A stretch of DNA of 9,945 nucleotides from Candidatus Omnitrophota bacterium (GCA_028717025.1 JAQUOR010000050.1:1-9945), one strand, 5' to 3'. Positions 1 to 5,525 are shown, counted from the first letter of the stretch. Made by a program: numbers and translations. The notes: generated by a model not told the origin, from the letters alone.

Positions 1-146
1 TTACGTTTCAGAAGACTTTCATGGCGCGTTACCGTCTTTACGTACGTCGATGAAACTTCGTCGAGCGAAGGGGAACAGCCGCAGAGCAACAAAGAAGACA
101 ACGCTGCGCTGCCGACGATAACAGTTAGAAAATATTTTTTCTGCAT
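1..146 (-). CDS. Probable lipoprotein, N-terminal part only (runs off left edge)
   Basis: Read from the ATG at 146, the minus strand encodes 48 residues before the window ends. They begin MQKKYFLTVIVGSAALSS and continue LLLCGCSPSLDEVSS. This is a basic n-region (KK), a hydrophobic h-region and a lipobox-like LCGC at about residues 21-24, followed by Ser/Pro/Asp as is usual after a lipidated cysteine. I infer an exported, lipid-anchored protein; the mature part is cut off, so no function can be given. No Shine-Dalgarno motif precedes the ATG. The frame stays open upstream for 19 codons to a TAA at 204-206, so a GTG start at 194 is possible, but it would place a long tail in front of the signal peptide. 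It lies 131 bp downstream of the DUF1805 gene and could share its transcript. Confidence 0.5.
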   Translation of the reverse strand, partial: MQKKYFLTVIVGSAALSSLLLCGCSPSLDEVSSTYVKTVTRHESLLKR

Positions 147-277
147 GGTATTTTTGATGTACTCTAAAGTGAAACTCTCCGGCGTTACAATCACAGTTTC
201 TTTTTACGGGATTGTCGTCAACGAAACCATTTTATCGGCAGGCTCGGACAGACCGACGCGCAGGCAAACAACTCTCC

Positions 278-565
278 TCAGACAATGATGCGCACGGCAT
301 CGCGTATAGGTTGGCCTTTATGTATTCCTAACTTTCGTGCAGGCGAAGTGCACGAGTGGACGGTCGCTCTTAATGCTTCCTGGATCGTAGAAACCCCTGC
401 TACCTTTACCGCAACGTCTTTAAACTTTTCTGCCGCTTTTAAGTTCAGGTATCCGCACATGATATAACCGCGGCTTCCCTTTAAAAGAAGAAAATTTTTG
501 CTTTTAAGCCTCGTAGCAAATGTTTCGATGTAGCGCGAGCCGACTTTTATTTTTTTTATCACCAT
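278..565 (-). CDS. DUF1805 family protein (YunC-like)
   Basis: About 95 residues from the ATG at 565. The sequence has the DUF1805 pattern: an N-terminal KVGSRYIE strand, a central LLLKGSRGYIMCGYLN segment, AAEKFKDVAVKVAGVST and a C-terminal AARKLGI-like helix (here ARKLGIHKGQPIRDA). The family is small and single-domain, and its biochemical role is not established. The full length matches the family. A further in-frame ATG at 607 would add 14 residues (MSVFVGGNSRIYKI) that do not look like the family and that overlap an inverted repeat, so I prefer 565. Neither start has a Shine-Dalgarno motif; an AT-rich TATATATAAG tract sits directly upstream of 565. It follows the aminotransferase gene after a 152-bp gap that holds a GC-rich palindrome, so it may be transcribed separately. 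The stop codon overlaps a GGAG motif that could serve a downstream gene. Confidence 0.8.
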   Translation of the reverse strand: MVIKKIKVGSRYIETFATRLKSKNFLLLKGSRGYIMCGYLNLKAAEKFKDVAVKVAGVSTIQEALRATVHSCTSPARKLGIHKGQPIRDAVRIIV

Positions 566-576
566 TATCTTATATA

Positions 577-626
577 TACGCGAATTACCGCCAACGAAAA
601 CGCTCATGACCGCTACTATTCGCGTA
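577..626. repeat. 9-bp inverted repeat upstream of the DUF1805 gene
   Basis: TACGCGAAT at 577-585 and ATTCGCGTA at 618-626 are perfect inverted copies separated by 32 bases, just upstream of the preferred DUF1805 start at 565. It could be an operator or a structural repeat. Nothing in the sequence decides which. Confidence 0.4.
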
Positions 627-656
627 AATCAGCGTTTCCCAAATTCGCGGCACGCA

Positions 657-715
657 GTCCCGCCTGCATTGTATTCGGCGGGATCCCGCCGAGAACTTTA
701 GTTCGTATGCGGGAC
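657..715. repeat. GC-rich compound palindrome downstream of the aminotransferase
   Basis: The outer arms GTCCCGC (657-663) and GCGGGAC (709-715) enclose a perfect 16-bp palindrome, CGGCGGGATCCCGCCG (676-691), and a small GAAC-TTTA-GTTC hairpin (693-704). The minus-strand flank has no T run, so it is not a typical intrinsic terminator, although the hairpin could still protect the 3' end of the aminotransferase mRNA. The 14-mer AGAACTTTAGTTCG recurs in the 64-bp insertion in yjbQ, and TCCCGCCGA...TATGCGGG recurs near 5482-5503. This suggests a dispersed repeat family. Confidence 0.6.
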
Positions 716-717
716 GT

Positions 718-1866
718 TTATAATTTTTTCAGGAACCGTTCGATCCGGACAATTGCTTCCTTTAAGTTATCAAAGGAGTTTGCGTATGAGATTCGAATAT
801 AAGAAGAAAATCCTTCGCCGAATGCTCCACCGGGAACAACCGCAACTTTTTCTTCAAAGAGAAGCCGCTTTGCAAATTCCAGAGAATCTATTTTAAATTT
901 TCTTAACGTCGGAAAACAATAAAAAGCACCCTGGGGCTTCTCAAGGTAAAGGCCCAATCTATTAAGCTCTTTAACCATGAAATCTCTCCTGCGTTTATAC
1001 TCCATGCGCATTTGAACAACTTCTTTCTGCGCCTTTAACGCTTCGCAAGCAGCGACCTGTGAGATTATGGAAGCGCACATCATTGAAAAAGAATGAATTT
1101 TAGTCATCGCCGCAATGATTTCTTTGTTGCCGCAGGCATAGCCGATGCGAGATCCGGTCATTGCGTACGCTTTGGAAAAACCGTTAAGCATAATGGTGCG
1201 TTCTTTTGCTTCTTTGCCCAGAGAAGAAAAAGGAACAGGTTTACCTTCGTAGTTAAGCTCATCGTATACCTCATCACTGATAATCAGGGTTCTTTTGGGA
1301 GCCAAGACTTTCCAGATTTTTTTAAGTTCGTCGGCATTATACGCTGTTCCTGTCGGATTAGCCGGATTATTCAATATTATCGCTTTAGGATCTTCCTTTA
1401 AGAGCTCTTTTAATTTTTGCACATCTATTTTAAAGCCTTCTTTTGGGTCAGTCATCAGATAGAGGACCTTGCCCCCTGCAATTTCAGTTAACGCCGGATA
1501 AGCAACAAAATGGGGGCTTACGACAATCACTGTATCTGCCGGTTCTATAATTGCACGCAATGCTAAGTCCAAGCCTTCACTCACGCCTACGGTAATCAAG
1601 ATTTCCTCTTCCGGATCATAGCGTAAAGAATGCTTTTTTTCAAAAAAATTCGCTATCGATTGCCGTAGAACAAGAAGTCCTTTATTGGAAGTATACGAGG
1701 TCATTCCCTCTTCTAAGGCGGTAATCGCTCTTTCCCTGGCGCGCCAGGGACTGATGAAATCAGGTTCGCCCACACCCAATGAAATGACTTCCGGCATGCC
1801 TAAAACCAGATCAAAGAATTGTCGTATTCCGGAAGGCGCTAATTTTTCTATATGTTTTGCAATCAT
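718..1866 (-). CDS. Class I/II PLP-dependent aminotransferase (alanine/aspartate type)
   Basis: A complete 382-residue fold-type I aminotransferase, the usual length for the family. Visible landmarks are GVGEPDF near 31-37, the YTSNKG segment near 58-63, NPANPTG at 167-173 (cofactor/substrate Asn), SDEVYDEL at 197-204 (Asp198 to the PLP pyridine nitrogen, Tyr201), the PLP lysine Lys232 in GFSKAYAMTGSRIGY, and a C-terminal IRISYA segment whose arginine binds the substrate carboxylate. It would move amino groups between an amino acid and a 2-oxo acid in the cytoplasm. Substrate is not certain. The upstream Lrp/AsnC gene recalls the Bacillus alaR-alaT pair, which favours an alanine/pyruvate-type enzyme, but this is inferred from context. 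The ATG at 1866 has no Shine-Dalgarno motif; a TTTATAAAAATC tract precedes it. A heptamer repeat fills the 84-bp gap to the regulator gene. Confidence 0.92.
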   Translation of the reverse strand: MIAKHIEKLAPSGIRQFFDLVLGMPEVISLGVGEPDFISPWRARERAITALEEGMTSYTSNKGLLVLRQSIANFFEKKHSLRYDPEEEILITVGVSEGLDLALRAIIEPADTVIVVSPHFVAYPALTEIAGGKVLYLMTDPKEGFKIDVQKLKELLKEDPKAIILNNPANPTGTAYNADELKKIWKVLAPKRTLIISDEVYDELNYEGKPVPFSSLGKEAKERTIMLNGFSKAYAMTGSRIGYACGNKEIIAAMTKIHSFSMMCASIISQVAACEALKAQKEVVQMRMEYKRRRDFMVKELNRLGLYLEKPQGAFYCFPTLRKFKIDSLEFAKRLLFEEKVAVVPGGAFGEGFSSYIRISYANSFDNLKEAIVRIERFLKKL

Positions 1867-1887
1867 GATTTTTATAAATCATCAGTC

Positions 1888-1948
1888 GTCAGCTTTCAGT
1901 CTTCAGCTTCTTAGATCCCAAGCTGATAGCTGACGGCTGAAAGCTGAC
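1888..1948. repeat. AGCTGAN heptamer repeat in inverted arms between lrp and the aminotransferase
   Basis: The right arm (1920-1948) is a run of near-identical heptamers of the type AGCTGAT/AGCTGAC/GGCTGAA/AGCTGAC. The left arm (1888-1909) is the same kind of run in inverted orientation, with a 10-base spacer (1910-1919). A transcript could fold into a long imperfect hairpin. The array starts right at the stop codon of the lrp gene (1951-1953) and lies where the aminotransferase leader would be. It is probably a slipped-strand or dispersed intergenic repeat, and it could stabilise or insulate the bicistronic mRNA. Confidence 0.65.
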
Positions 1949-1950
1949 AG

Positions 1951-2433
1951 CTAATACGTTATTGCCAGCCGTTCATTCTTTTCTTTCTGGGACAAGATGA
2001 CGCCGTCTACCTTATATTTCTTAAGCATAAAGTGAGTGACTGCGCCTCGCACCGAGCTTAAAGGGGCCAGTTTCTCCGCGACAAAACTTGCCACAGTATT
2101 GATATCTTTTCCTTCAACGGTCAGTAACAAATCGTAGGTCCCTGAAAGAAGATAACAGCTTTTTACCTCAGGGAACTTATAAATCCTCTCTGCCACAGCA
2201 TCAAAGCCTACATCTTTTTGTGGAGCAATCCGCACCTCGATAAGCGCAATAACCCCTACGCCGTTTTTGATTTTTTCCTTATTAATAACCGTCTTATATT
2301 TGACGATTATCCCTTTCTTCTCATACTCTTTAATCGCTTTTTCAATATCTTTTTTGTTTTTCCCTGTCAGCTTTGCCAAGTCTTCCAATGAGACCCGCGC
2401 ATTGCTTTCCAGAATTTCTAATATATCATCCAT
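1951..2433 (-). CDS. Lrp/AsnC family transcriptional regulator
   Basis: A complete 160-residue protein. Residues 1-50 form the winged helix-turn-helix: DDILEILESNARVSLEDLA, then TGKNKKDIEKAIKEYEKKG and the KYKTVINKEKI wing. Residues 60-140 form the RAM/AsnC effector domain, with VIALIEVRIAP, the YLLSGTYDLLLTVEG strand pair that resembles the family's GxxD(Y/L) ligand loop, and FMLKKYK. Such proteins are octameric or dimeric DNA-binding regulators that sense amino acids. The ATG at 2433 has the best ribosome binding site in the window (CTTAAGGAGGAGCT before ATG). The aminotransferase downstream is the likely co-transcribed target, and self-control is common in the family. A strong promoter (2584-2612) and a leader with alternative hairpins precede it. 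It ends in about 15 extra residues (LSQKEKNERLAITY) beyond the RAM domain. Confidence 0.92.
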   Translation of the reverse strand: MDDILEILESNARVSLEDLAKLTGKNKKDIEKAIKEYEKKGIIVKYKTVINKEKIKNGVGVIALIEVRIAPQKDVGFDAVAERIYKFPEVKSCYLLSGTYDLLLTVEGKDINTVASFVAEKLAPLSSVRGAVTHFMLKKYKVDGVILSQKEKNERLAITY

Positions 2434-2442
2434 AGCTCCTCC

Positions 2443-2475
2443 TTAAGTTTCCCGATGCGGCATCGGGAAACTTAA
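2443..2475. promoter_or_regulatory. Perfect 15-bp palindrome abutting the lrp ribosome binding site
   Basis: The arms TTAAGTTTCCCGATG (2443-2457) and CATCGGGAAACTTAA (2461-2475) pair perfectly around a 3-base loop. In the transcript the hairpin ends exactly where the GGAGGAG ribosome binding site of the lrp gene begins. It could act as an RNA element that gates translation, or as DNA, an operator for the regulator itself. Which one is inference. Confidence 0.6.
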
Positions 2476-2544
2476 TCCCGATGAGCTTCGAGTAAATTTA
2501 TGGCTGTAGGCCTGAAATTTACCGATATGCGGGCGAATCGGGAT
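2475..2544. repeat. Nested inverted repeat in the lrp leader
   Basis: The outer arms ATCCCGAT (2475-2482) and ATCGGGAT (2537-2544) enclose the inner arms GTAAATTT (2492-2499) and AAATTTAC (2515-2522), which flank a 15-base loop. The inner stem would form whatever happens to the outer one. The outer 2475-2482 arm can also pair with the adjacent perfect palindrome, giving an either/or fold. It may be a dispersed palindromic element or a regulatory leader. Confidence 0.55.
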
Positions 2545-2583
2545 AATCCCCGACGCGACATCGACGAAATTGACTTTAGATGT

Positions 2584-2612
2584 ATTTTAAATAAATAAAC
2601 CCTACTTGTAAA
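2584..2612 (-). promoter_or_regulatory. Predicted sigma-70-type promoter of the lrp-aminotransferase unit
   Basis: On the minus strand a -35 box TTTACA (2607-2612) is followed by a 17-base spacer and a -10 box TAAAAT (2584-2589); each matches the consensus at five of six bases. Transcription would begin near 2577 and give a leader of about 145 bases to the ATG at 2433. The promoter lies just beyond the stop codon of the dnaQ-WYL gene. Confidence 0.6.
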
Positions 2613-2623
2613 GAATATTCGTA

Positions 2624-3451
2624 TCAAACGATTTCGATGTTAAAAATACGGTTGACGTTAATGCGAAAACTTGTGTTCTTCGAATTCTGGCACCAGAGAT
2701 AAAAAGACTTTTTTTCCTGAAAGAAATTAATGGGTTTTACCTTTTCTTCCTCTATGGTATTTTGATAAGAAAAGTACCGGATTTTAAGATATGTCCCTTT
2801 ACTGATCGCTTCTTTAATGGCCATGATCTTCGGTTCTTCCTTTAAGCGAAATATTTCATTATTCATACCAAAAAGCGACAGGTATTCCTCGAGAATCTCA
2901 AGATTCCGCTCTTTTAAAATATCGCGTAATTTTAAAAAGACCTGGAATGCGATATGAGAATCATTTATTGCCCGGTGAAAACCGCTGCTATAATCGACAT
3001 TAAAAAATTTTGCGACATATTCCAAATTGTATCTGGGCAATTTTACGGTTTTACGCGCCATTACAAGAACATCGAGCACGGGTAACTCCGGTGGTTGAAA
3101 TTTGATTCTGTGCGATTCACGATTAATAAACCCTACGTCAAATTCTGCGTTATATGCGCATACGACGCAATCTTTTAAAAACGCGCTCGTTGCTTCGACA
3201 ACATCGCTGAAACGGGGAGCATCTTTTACGTCCTCATCCGATATCTTATGGATAAGATATACTTCGTGAGGAATGCGCTTACCGGGGTTAACGAGAGTTT
3301 GAAATTTATCAACGATATCCCTATTACGTACCTTAAGTGCTCCTATTTCGCAGATAGCGTCCCCTTCTATGACATCCAAACCTGTCGTTTCCAGGTCAAG
3401 AAATACCAAATCGACGTCTTCGATGTTTTTCTTTAAGTCTATCGTGCTCAT
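2624..3451 (-). CDS. DnaQ-like 3'-5' exonuclease fused to a WYL-like C-terminal domain
   Basis: A 275-residue protein with two parts. Residues 12-180 are a DEDDh exonuclease of the DNA polymerase III epsilon type: FLDLETTG (Asp19, Glu21; Exo I), AYNAEFD (Asp105; Exo II) and HRAIND (His159, Asp164; Exo III). All metal-binding acids and the histidine are present, so it should be active on single-stranded or mismatched 3' ends. Residues 208-275 resemble a short WYL domain: AIKEAISKGTYLKIRYFSYQ, then KVKPINFF, SFYLWCQ in place of the WYL core, and a closing SFRINVNRIFNIEIV like the family's F-R-L-x-R-I ending. WYL domains bind ligands or nucleic acid in PafBC-like and defence regulators, so the exonuclease may be tethered or gated by nucleic acid; this is inference. 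The ATG has no Shine-Dalgarno motif, but a 27-codon ORF ends three bases before it. Confidence 0.9.
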   Translation of the reverse strand: MSTIDLKKNIEDVDLVFLDLETTGLDVIEGDAICEIGALKVRNRDIVDKFQTLVNPGKRIPHEVYLIHKISDEDVKDAPRFSDVVEATSAFLKDCVVCAYNAEFDVGFINRESHRIKFQPPELPVLDVLVMARKTVKLPRYNLEYVAKFFNVDYSSGFHRAINDSHIAFQVFLKLRDILKERNLEILEEYLSLFGMNNEIFRLKEEPKIMAIKEAISKGTYLKIRYFSYQNTIEEEKVKPINFFQEKKSFYLWCQNSKNTSFRINVNRIFNIEIV

Positions 3452-3454
3452 GTT

Positions 3455-3538
3455 TTATACGTATAGATTGGTATTGCGTACACTTTCTAAGATTTGCTGT
3501 TGTGAGACAACCTGGTAAATGGTCCTCGCCTGCATCAT
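3455..3538 (-). CDS. Possible 27-residue leader ORF ahead of dnaQ-WYL
   Basis: From ATG-ATG at 3538 the minus strand reads MMQARTIYQVVSQQ then QILESVRNTNLYV and a TAA at 3455-3457, three bases before the exonuclease ATG. The composition is protein-like. A GGAAG about three bases upstream is a poor ribosome binding site. Because the exonuclease gene has no Shine-Dalgarno motif of its own, termination here could deliver ribosomes to it. It could equally be a chance ORF or a gene remnant; I recognise no family. Confidence 0.3.
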   Translation of the reverse strand: MMQARTIYQVVSQQQILESVRNTNLYV

Positions 3539-3555
3539 TGACTTCCAATAGTTTT

Positions 3556-5085
3556 TTATCCCGGCTGGTGTTGTTTTTTCCTACTCTTATTCAATAGGAA
3601 TAGAATGCGATACATCCTTAAGGCAAACCTAAATACAAAAGGATTAAGATCTTTTAGCTTGTGTGCTATTCTTAGTCTAAATCCGATTTTATTGTATAGT
3701 TTATTTATTCTGCAAATGCCGATGTCACTCATTACGCCCTGTTCCAATATACTGTCAATTACGCTATGTGGGGATTGAGAAATAACGGTGCTTATTAATT
3801 TACGCCACGGCAAAGGGGTTCTGTATGTATCAGGGCAGGATGCCTCAAACACACTCGTATAGGCATTTGCCCCGAATTTAGATTGCATTCCATCCTCTTT
3901 CGCTCTTTCATAAAGATCGGTGCCGGGAAAAACGGTAAGTGGGTATGCCAACACGGCGAATGGCTTGGGAATAGAATTTAGTATCTCTGCTATTTCTTTT
4001 AGATCTACTTCTGTTTCATACGGGTTTTCGAGCAAAACGTCTACAACGAAATTGATACCATACTTATGTAAAATTCTGCATGCTCTTAAAAAAGACTGCG
4101 AATTTTCCTGGCGATTATATAGATCTTTATTCAATCGATCGCTTCCTTGCAAACCTATAGAAACATGTTCCAGTCCTCCTTTTTTCAGCAATTCTATCCT
4201 CTCATCCGTCACAAATTTTGGCATAATTCTCGCGATAAATGGCCAACCAAAATCTTTCTTAAGCTGCCGGCAAAAATCTGCAAGCCAGGCATCCGATCCT
4301 AAAAAGAATGAGTCATCTTGAACGTTAAGGCCGCAGATGAATGGTAATTTGTCTCTAATGCTCCTTAATTCCTCAAAAACTCTTTTTATCGTGTTTCTTC
4401 TTAAAGCACCCCTATTCACATTACAACAGTAAGCGCAGCTATAAGGGCACCCCCTGCTGGTAGTAAGATAATAATAGCTGCCCCTCCATGGTGTTTTCTT
4501 TCGAAATGTTTCTATATCGAGCGACTTTACGAAATCCGCATGGAGAAAATAAGTATCGGAAAATTCATAGTCCGGGAAAGGCAAGTCTTCAAGCGCAATT
4601 GCTTCCTGATAGCTTGCGTGACTCATATGCACCTGGCCGTCTTTTTCTATGAATCCAAATCCGGCGATACGGTCTATTGGCTCGTTATTAAGAAATTTTT
4701 TTAAAGGGATTTCTCCATCGCCAGCAACTACGTAGTCTGCTCCTGCCTCCAAACATTCTTTAGGGCAAATCGTAGGATGAATGCCCCCTAGAATATATTT
4801 CATATTAGGTAAAATTTTCTTCAGCTTTTGCATAAGATCCCTGGCTTCAAGAAAATTTCCCGTCATTACAGACATTCCAAACAATTCTATCTTGTTGCTC
4901 AAAAGAAAGTTTGCTATAGAATTTACTGCTTCTTGAGAAAAAGCGTGAGTATCCTCAAAAAATGCGCGCTCCCTGCATAAAAATAGCATTTTTGAGGAAT
5001 ACCCTAAGCTTTTTACGTATGATGAAAGATATCGTATGCCTATGCCTCTAAAACCGGTTTCAAAGGTGCAAAACGCAATGTTCAA
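3556..5085 (-). CDS. B12-binding domain radical SAM protein (BchE/methyltransferase-like architecture)
   Basis: A 509-residue protein. Residues 1-140 resemble a cobalamin-binding Rossmann domain: MNIAFCTF strand, IELFGMSVMTGN, YILGGIHPT (100-105) and the GDGE loop (122-125). The DxHxxG cobalt-ligating histidine motif is not visible, as in many members of this class. Residues about 200-400 are the radical SAM barrel: RGCPYSCAYC gives Cys213, Cys217 and Cys220 for the 4Fe-4S cluster, followed by VQDDSFF, HVSIGLQGSD and the FPGTDLY motif. The C-terminal 100 residues are basic and of unknown role. It would catalyse a radical methylation, ring or side-chain modification, but the substrate cannot be told. 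The start is TTG at 5085: a TAG lies two codons upstream, MNIAFCTF is the normal beginning of this fold, and GCGGGA precedes it weakly. It stands alone between the yjbQ remnant and dnaQ, with no recognisable partner. Confidence 0.85.
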   Translation of the reverse strand: MNIAFCTFETGFRGIGIRYLSSYVKSLGYSSKMLFLCRERAFFEDTHAFSQEAVNSIANFLLSNKIELFGMSVMTGNFLEARDLMQKLKKILPNMKYILGGIHPTICPKECLEAGADYVVAGDGEIPLKKFLNNEPIDRIAGFGFIEKDGQVHMSHASYQEAIALEDLPFPDYEFSDTYFLHADFVKSLDIETFRKKTPWRGSYYYLTTSRGCPYSCAYCCNVNRGALRRNTIKRVFEELRSIRDKLPFICGLNVQDDSFFLGSDAWLADFCRQLKKDFGWPFIARIMPKFVTDERIELLKKGGLEHVSIGLQGSDRLNKDLYNRQENSQSFLRACRILHKYGINFVVDVLLENPYETEVDLKEIAEILNSIPKPFAVLAYPLTVFPGTDLYERAKEDGMQSKFGANAYTSVFEASCPDTYRTPLPWRKLISTVISQSPHSVIDSILEQGVMSDIGICRINKLYNKIGFRLRIAHKLKDLNPFVFRFALRMYRILFLLNKSRKKQHQPG

Positions 5086-5158
5086 GGTCTATCCCGCTTT
5101 TCAGTTTTTATTAATTATTATTCGACACGCAAACCCGCGAGGGAATACACGCAGTAGA

Positions 5159-5447
5159 TTATTGCACAAGCTTAACGACAATTTTCCTTTTTCTTGCGCG
5201 TGTATCAAAATCGATCAAAACCACCTGCTGCCAGGTCCCAAGATCAAGCGAACCCTTTGCAACTGATACAAAAAGACTGCAGCGAACCAGAACTTTAGTT
5301 CGATCCGCTGTAGCTCTGTATCGTGTTTACAGCTGCAGGGCTGGTTTTGATGAACGAACTGCGAAGGTAGGATTGAGCGTTACCGTCTGCCCAGGTAGCG
5401 TTATGCGCGTATGTTTTCCGTAAGGCAAAATCGTTCAAGGATAAATA
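5159..5447 (-). pseudogene. yjbQ: Broken yjbQ (UPF0047) gene: N-terminal half missing and frame split by an insertion
   Basis: Two minus-strand pieces in different frames match the C-terminal half of UPF0047/YjbQ. The upstream piece reads LRKTYAHNATWADGNA then QSYLRSSFIKTS, containing the family's H-N-x-x-W-x-D-G-N-A block. The downstream piece reads LFVSVAKGSLDLGTWQQ then VVLIDFDTRARKRKIVVKLVQ and a TAA at 5159-5161, containing the hallmark LGTWQ. Removing 64 bp (5277-5340) joins them perfectly in frame. As the DNA stands, the upstream frame ends at a TAA inside the insertion (5295-5297). Upstream the frame hits tandem TAG codons at 5448-5453, and only about 80 bp remain before the preceding gene, too little for the missing 70 or so residues with the HTTA region. 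YjbQ proteins are about 130-140 residues, so this copy cannot be functional. It follows the tRNA-binding-domain gene. Confidence 0.85.
5277..5340. mobile_element. 64-bp palindromic MITE/REP-like insertion inside yjbQ
   Basis: The segment that interrupts yjbQ has inverted termini CTGCAGC (5277-5283) and GCTGCAG (5332-5338). It also holds an internal hairpin, CTGCAGCG (5277-5284) with CGCTGTAG (5306-5313), closed over a GAAC-TTTA-GTTC stem loop (5290-5301). CTG at 5277-5279 is repeated at 5341-5343, as a short target duplication would be. It has no coding capacity, so any movement would need a transposase acting in trans. Its exact borders can slide by three bases because of the repeated CTG. 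Confidence 0.6.
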
Positions 5448-5481
5448 CTACTATTTGTTGTTCAATGTGCACGCAAAAGAA

Positions 5482-5503
5482 TCCCGCCGAATGTCTATGC
5501 GGG
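5482..5503. repeat. Small GC hairpin after the tRNA-binding-domain gene
   Basis: CCCGC (5483-5487) and GCGGG (5499-5503) form a 5-bp stem around an 11-base loop. On the minus strand the stem is followed by ATTCTTTTG, so it could be a weak terminator of the gene that stops at 5526. Its TCCCGCCGA...TATGCGGG layout copies part of the palindrome at 657-715, with the GAACTTTAGTTC core replaced. Confidence 0.35.
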
Positions 5504-5525
5504 CGCGTGGTTTCCGTTGCCTGTA

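Noticed and set aside
676..691. The 16-bp GC palindrome as an intrinsic terminator of the aminotransferase
   Set aside because: No T-run follows on the minus strand, so it does not fit the usual terminator form.
1888..1948. The heptamer array as a CRISPR
   Set aside because: The units are 7 bp and contiguous, with no spacers of regular length and no cas genes nearby.
3920..4321. A 133-residue plus-strand ORF
   Set aside because: It is antisense to the radical SAM gene and shows no recognisable domain; the minus frame carries the cluster motif.
5265..5322. An outer GATACA/TGTATC stem around the insertion in yjbQ
   Set aside because: The left arm belongs to the yjbQ coding sequence itself, so this pairing is not part of the inserted element.
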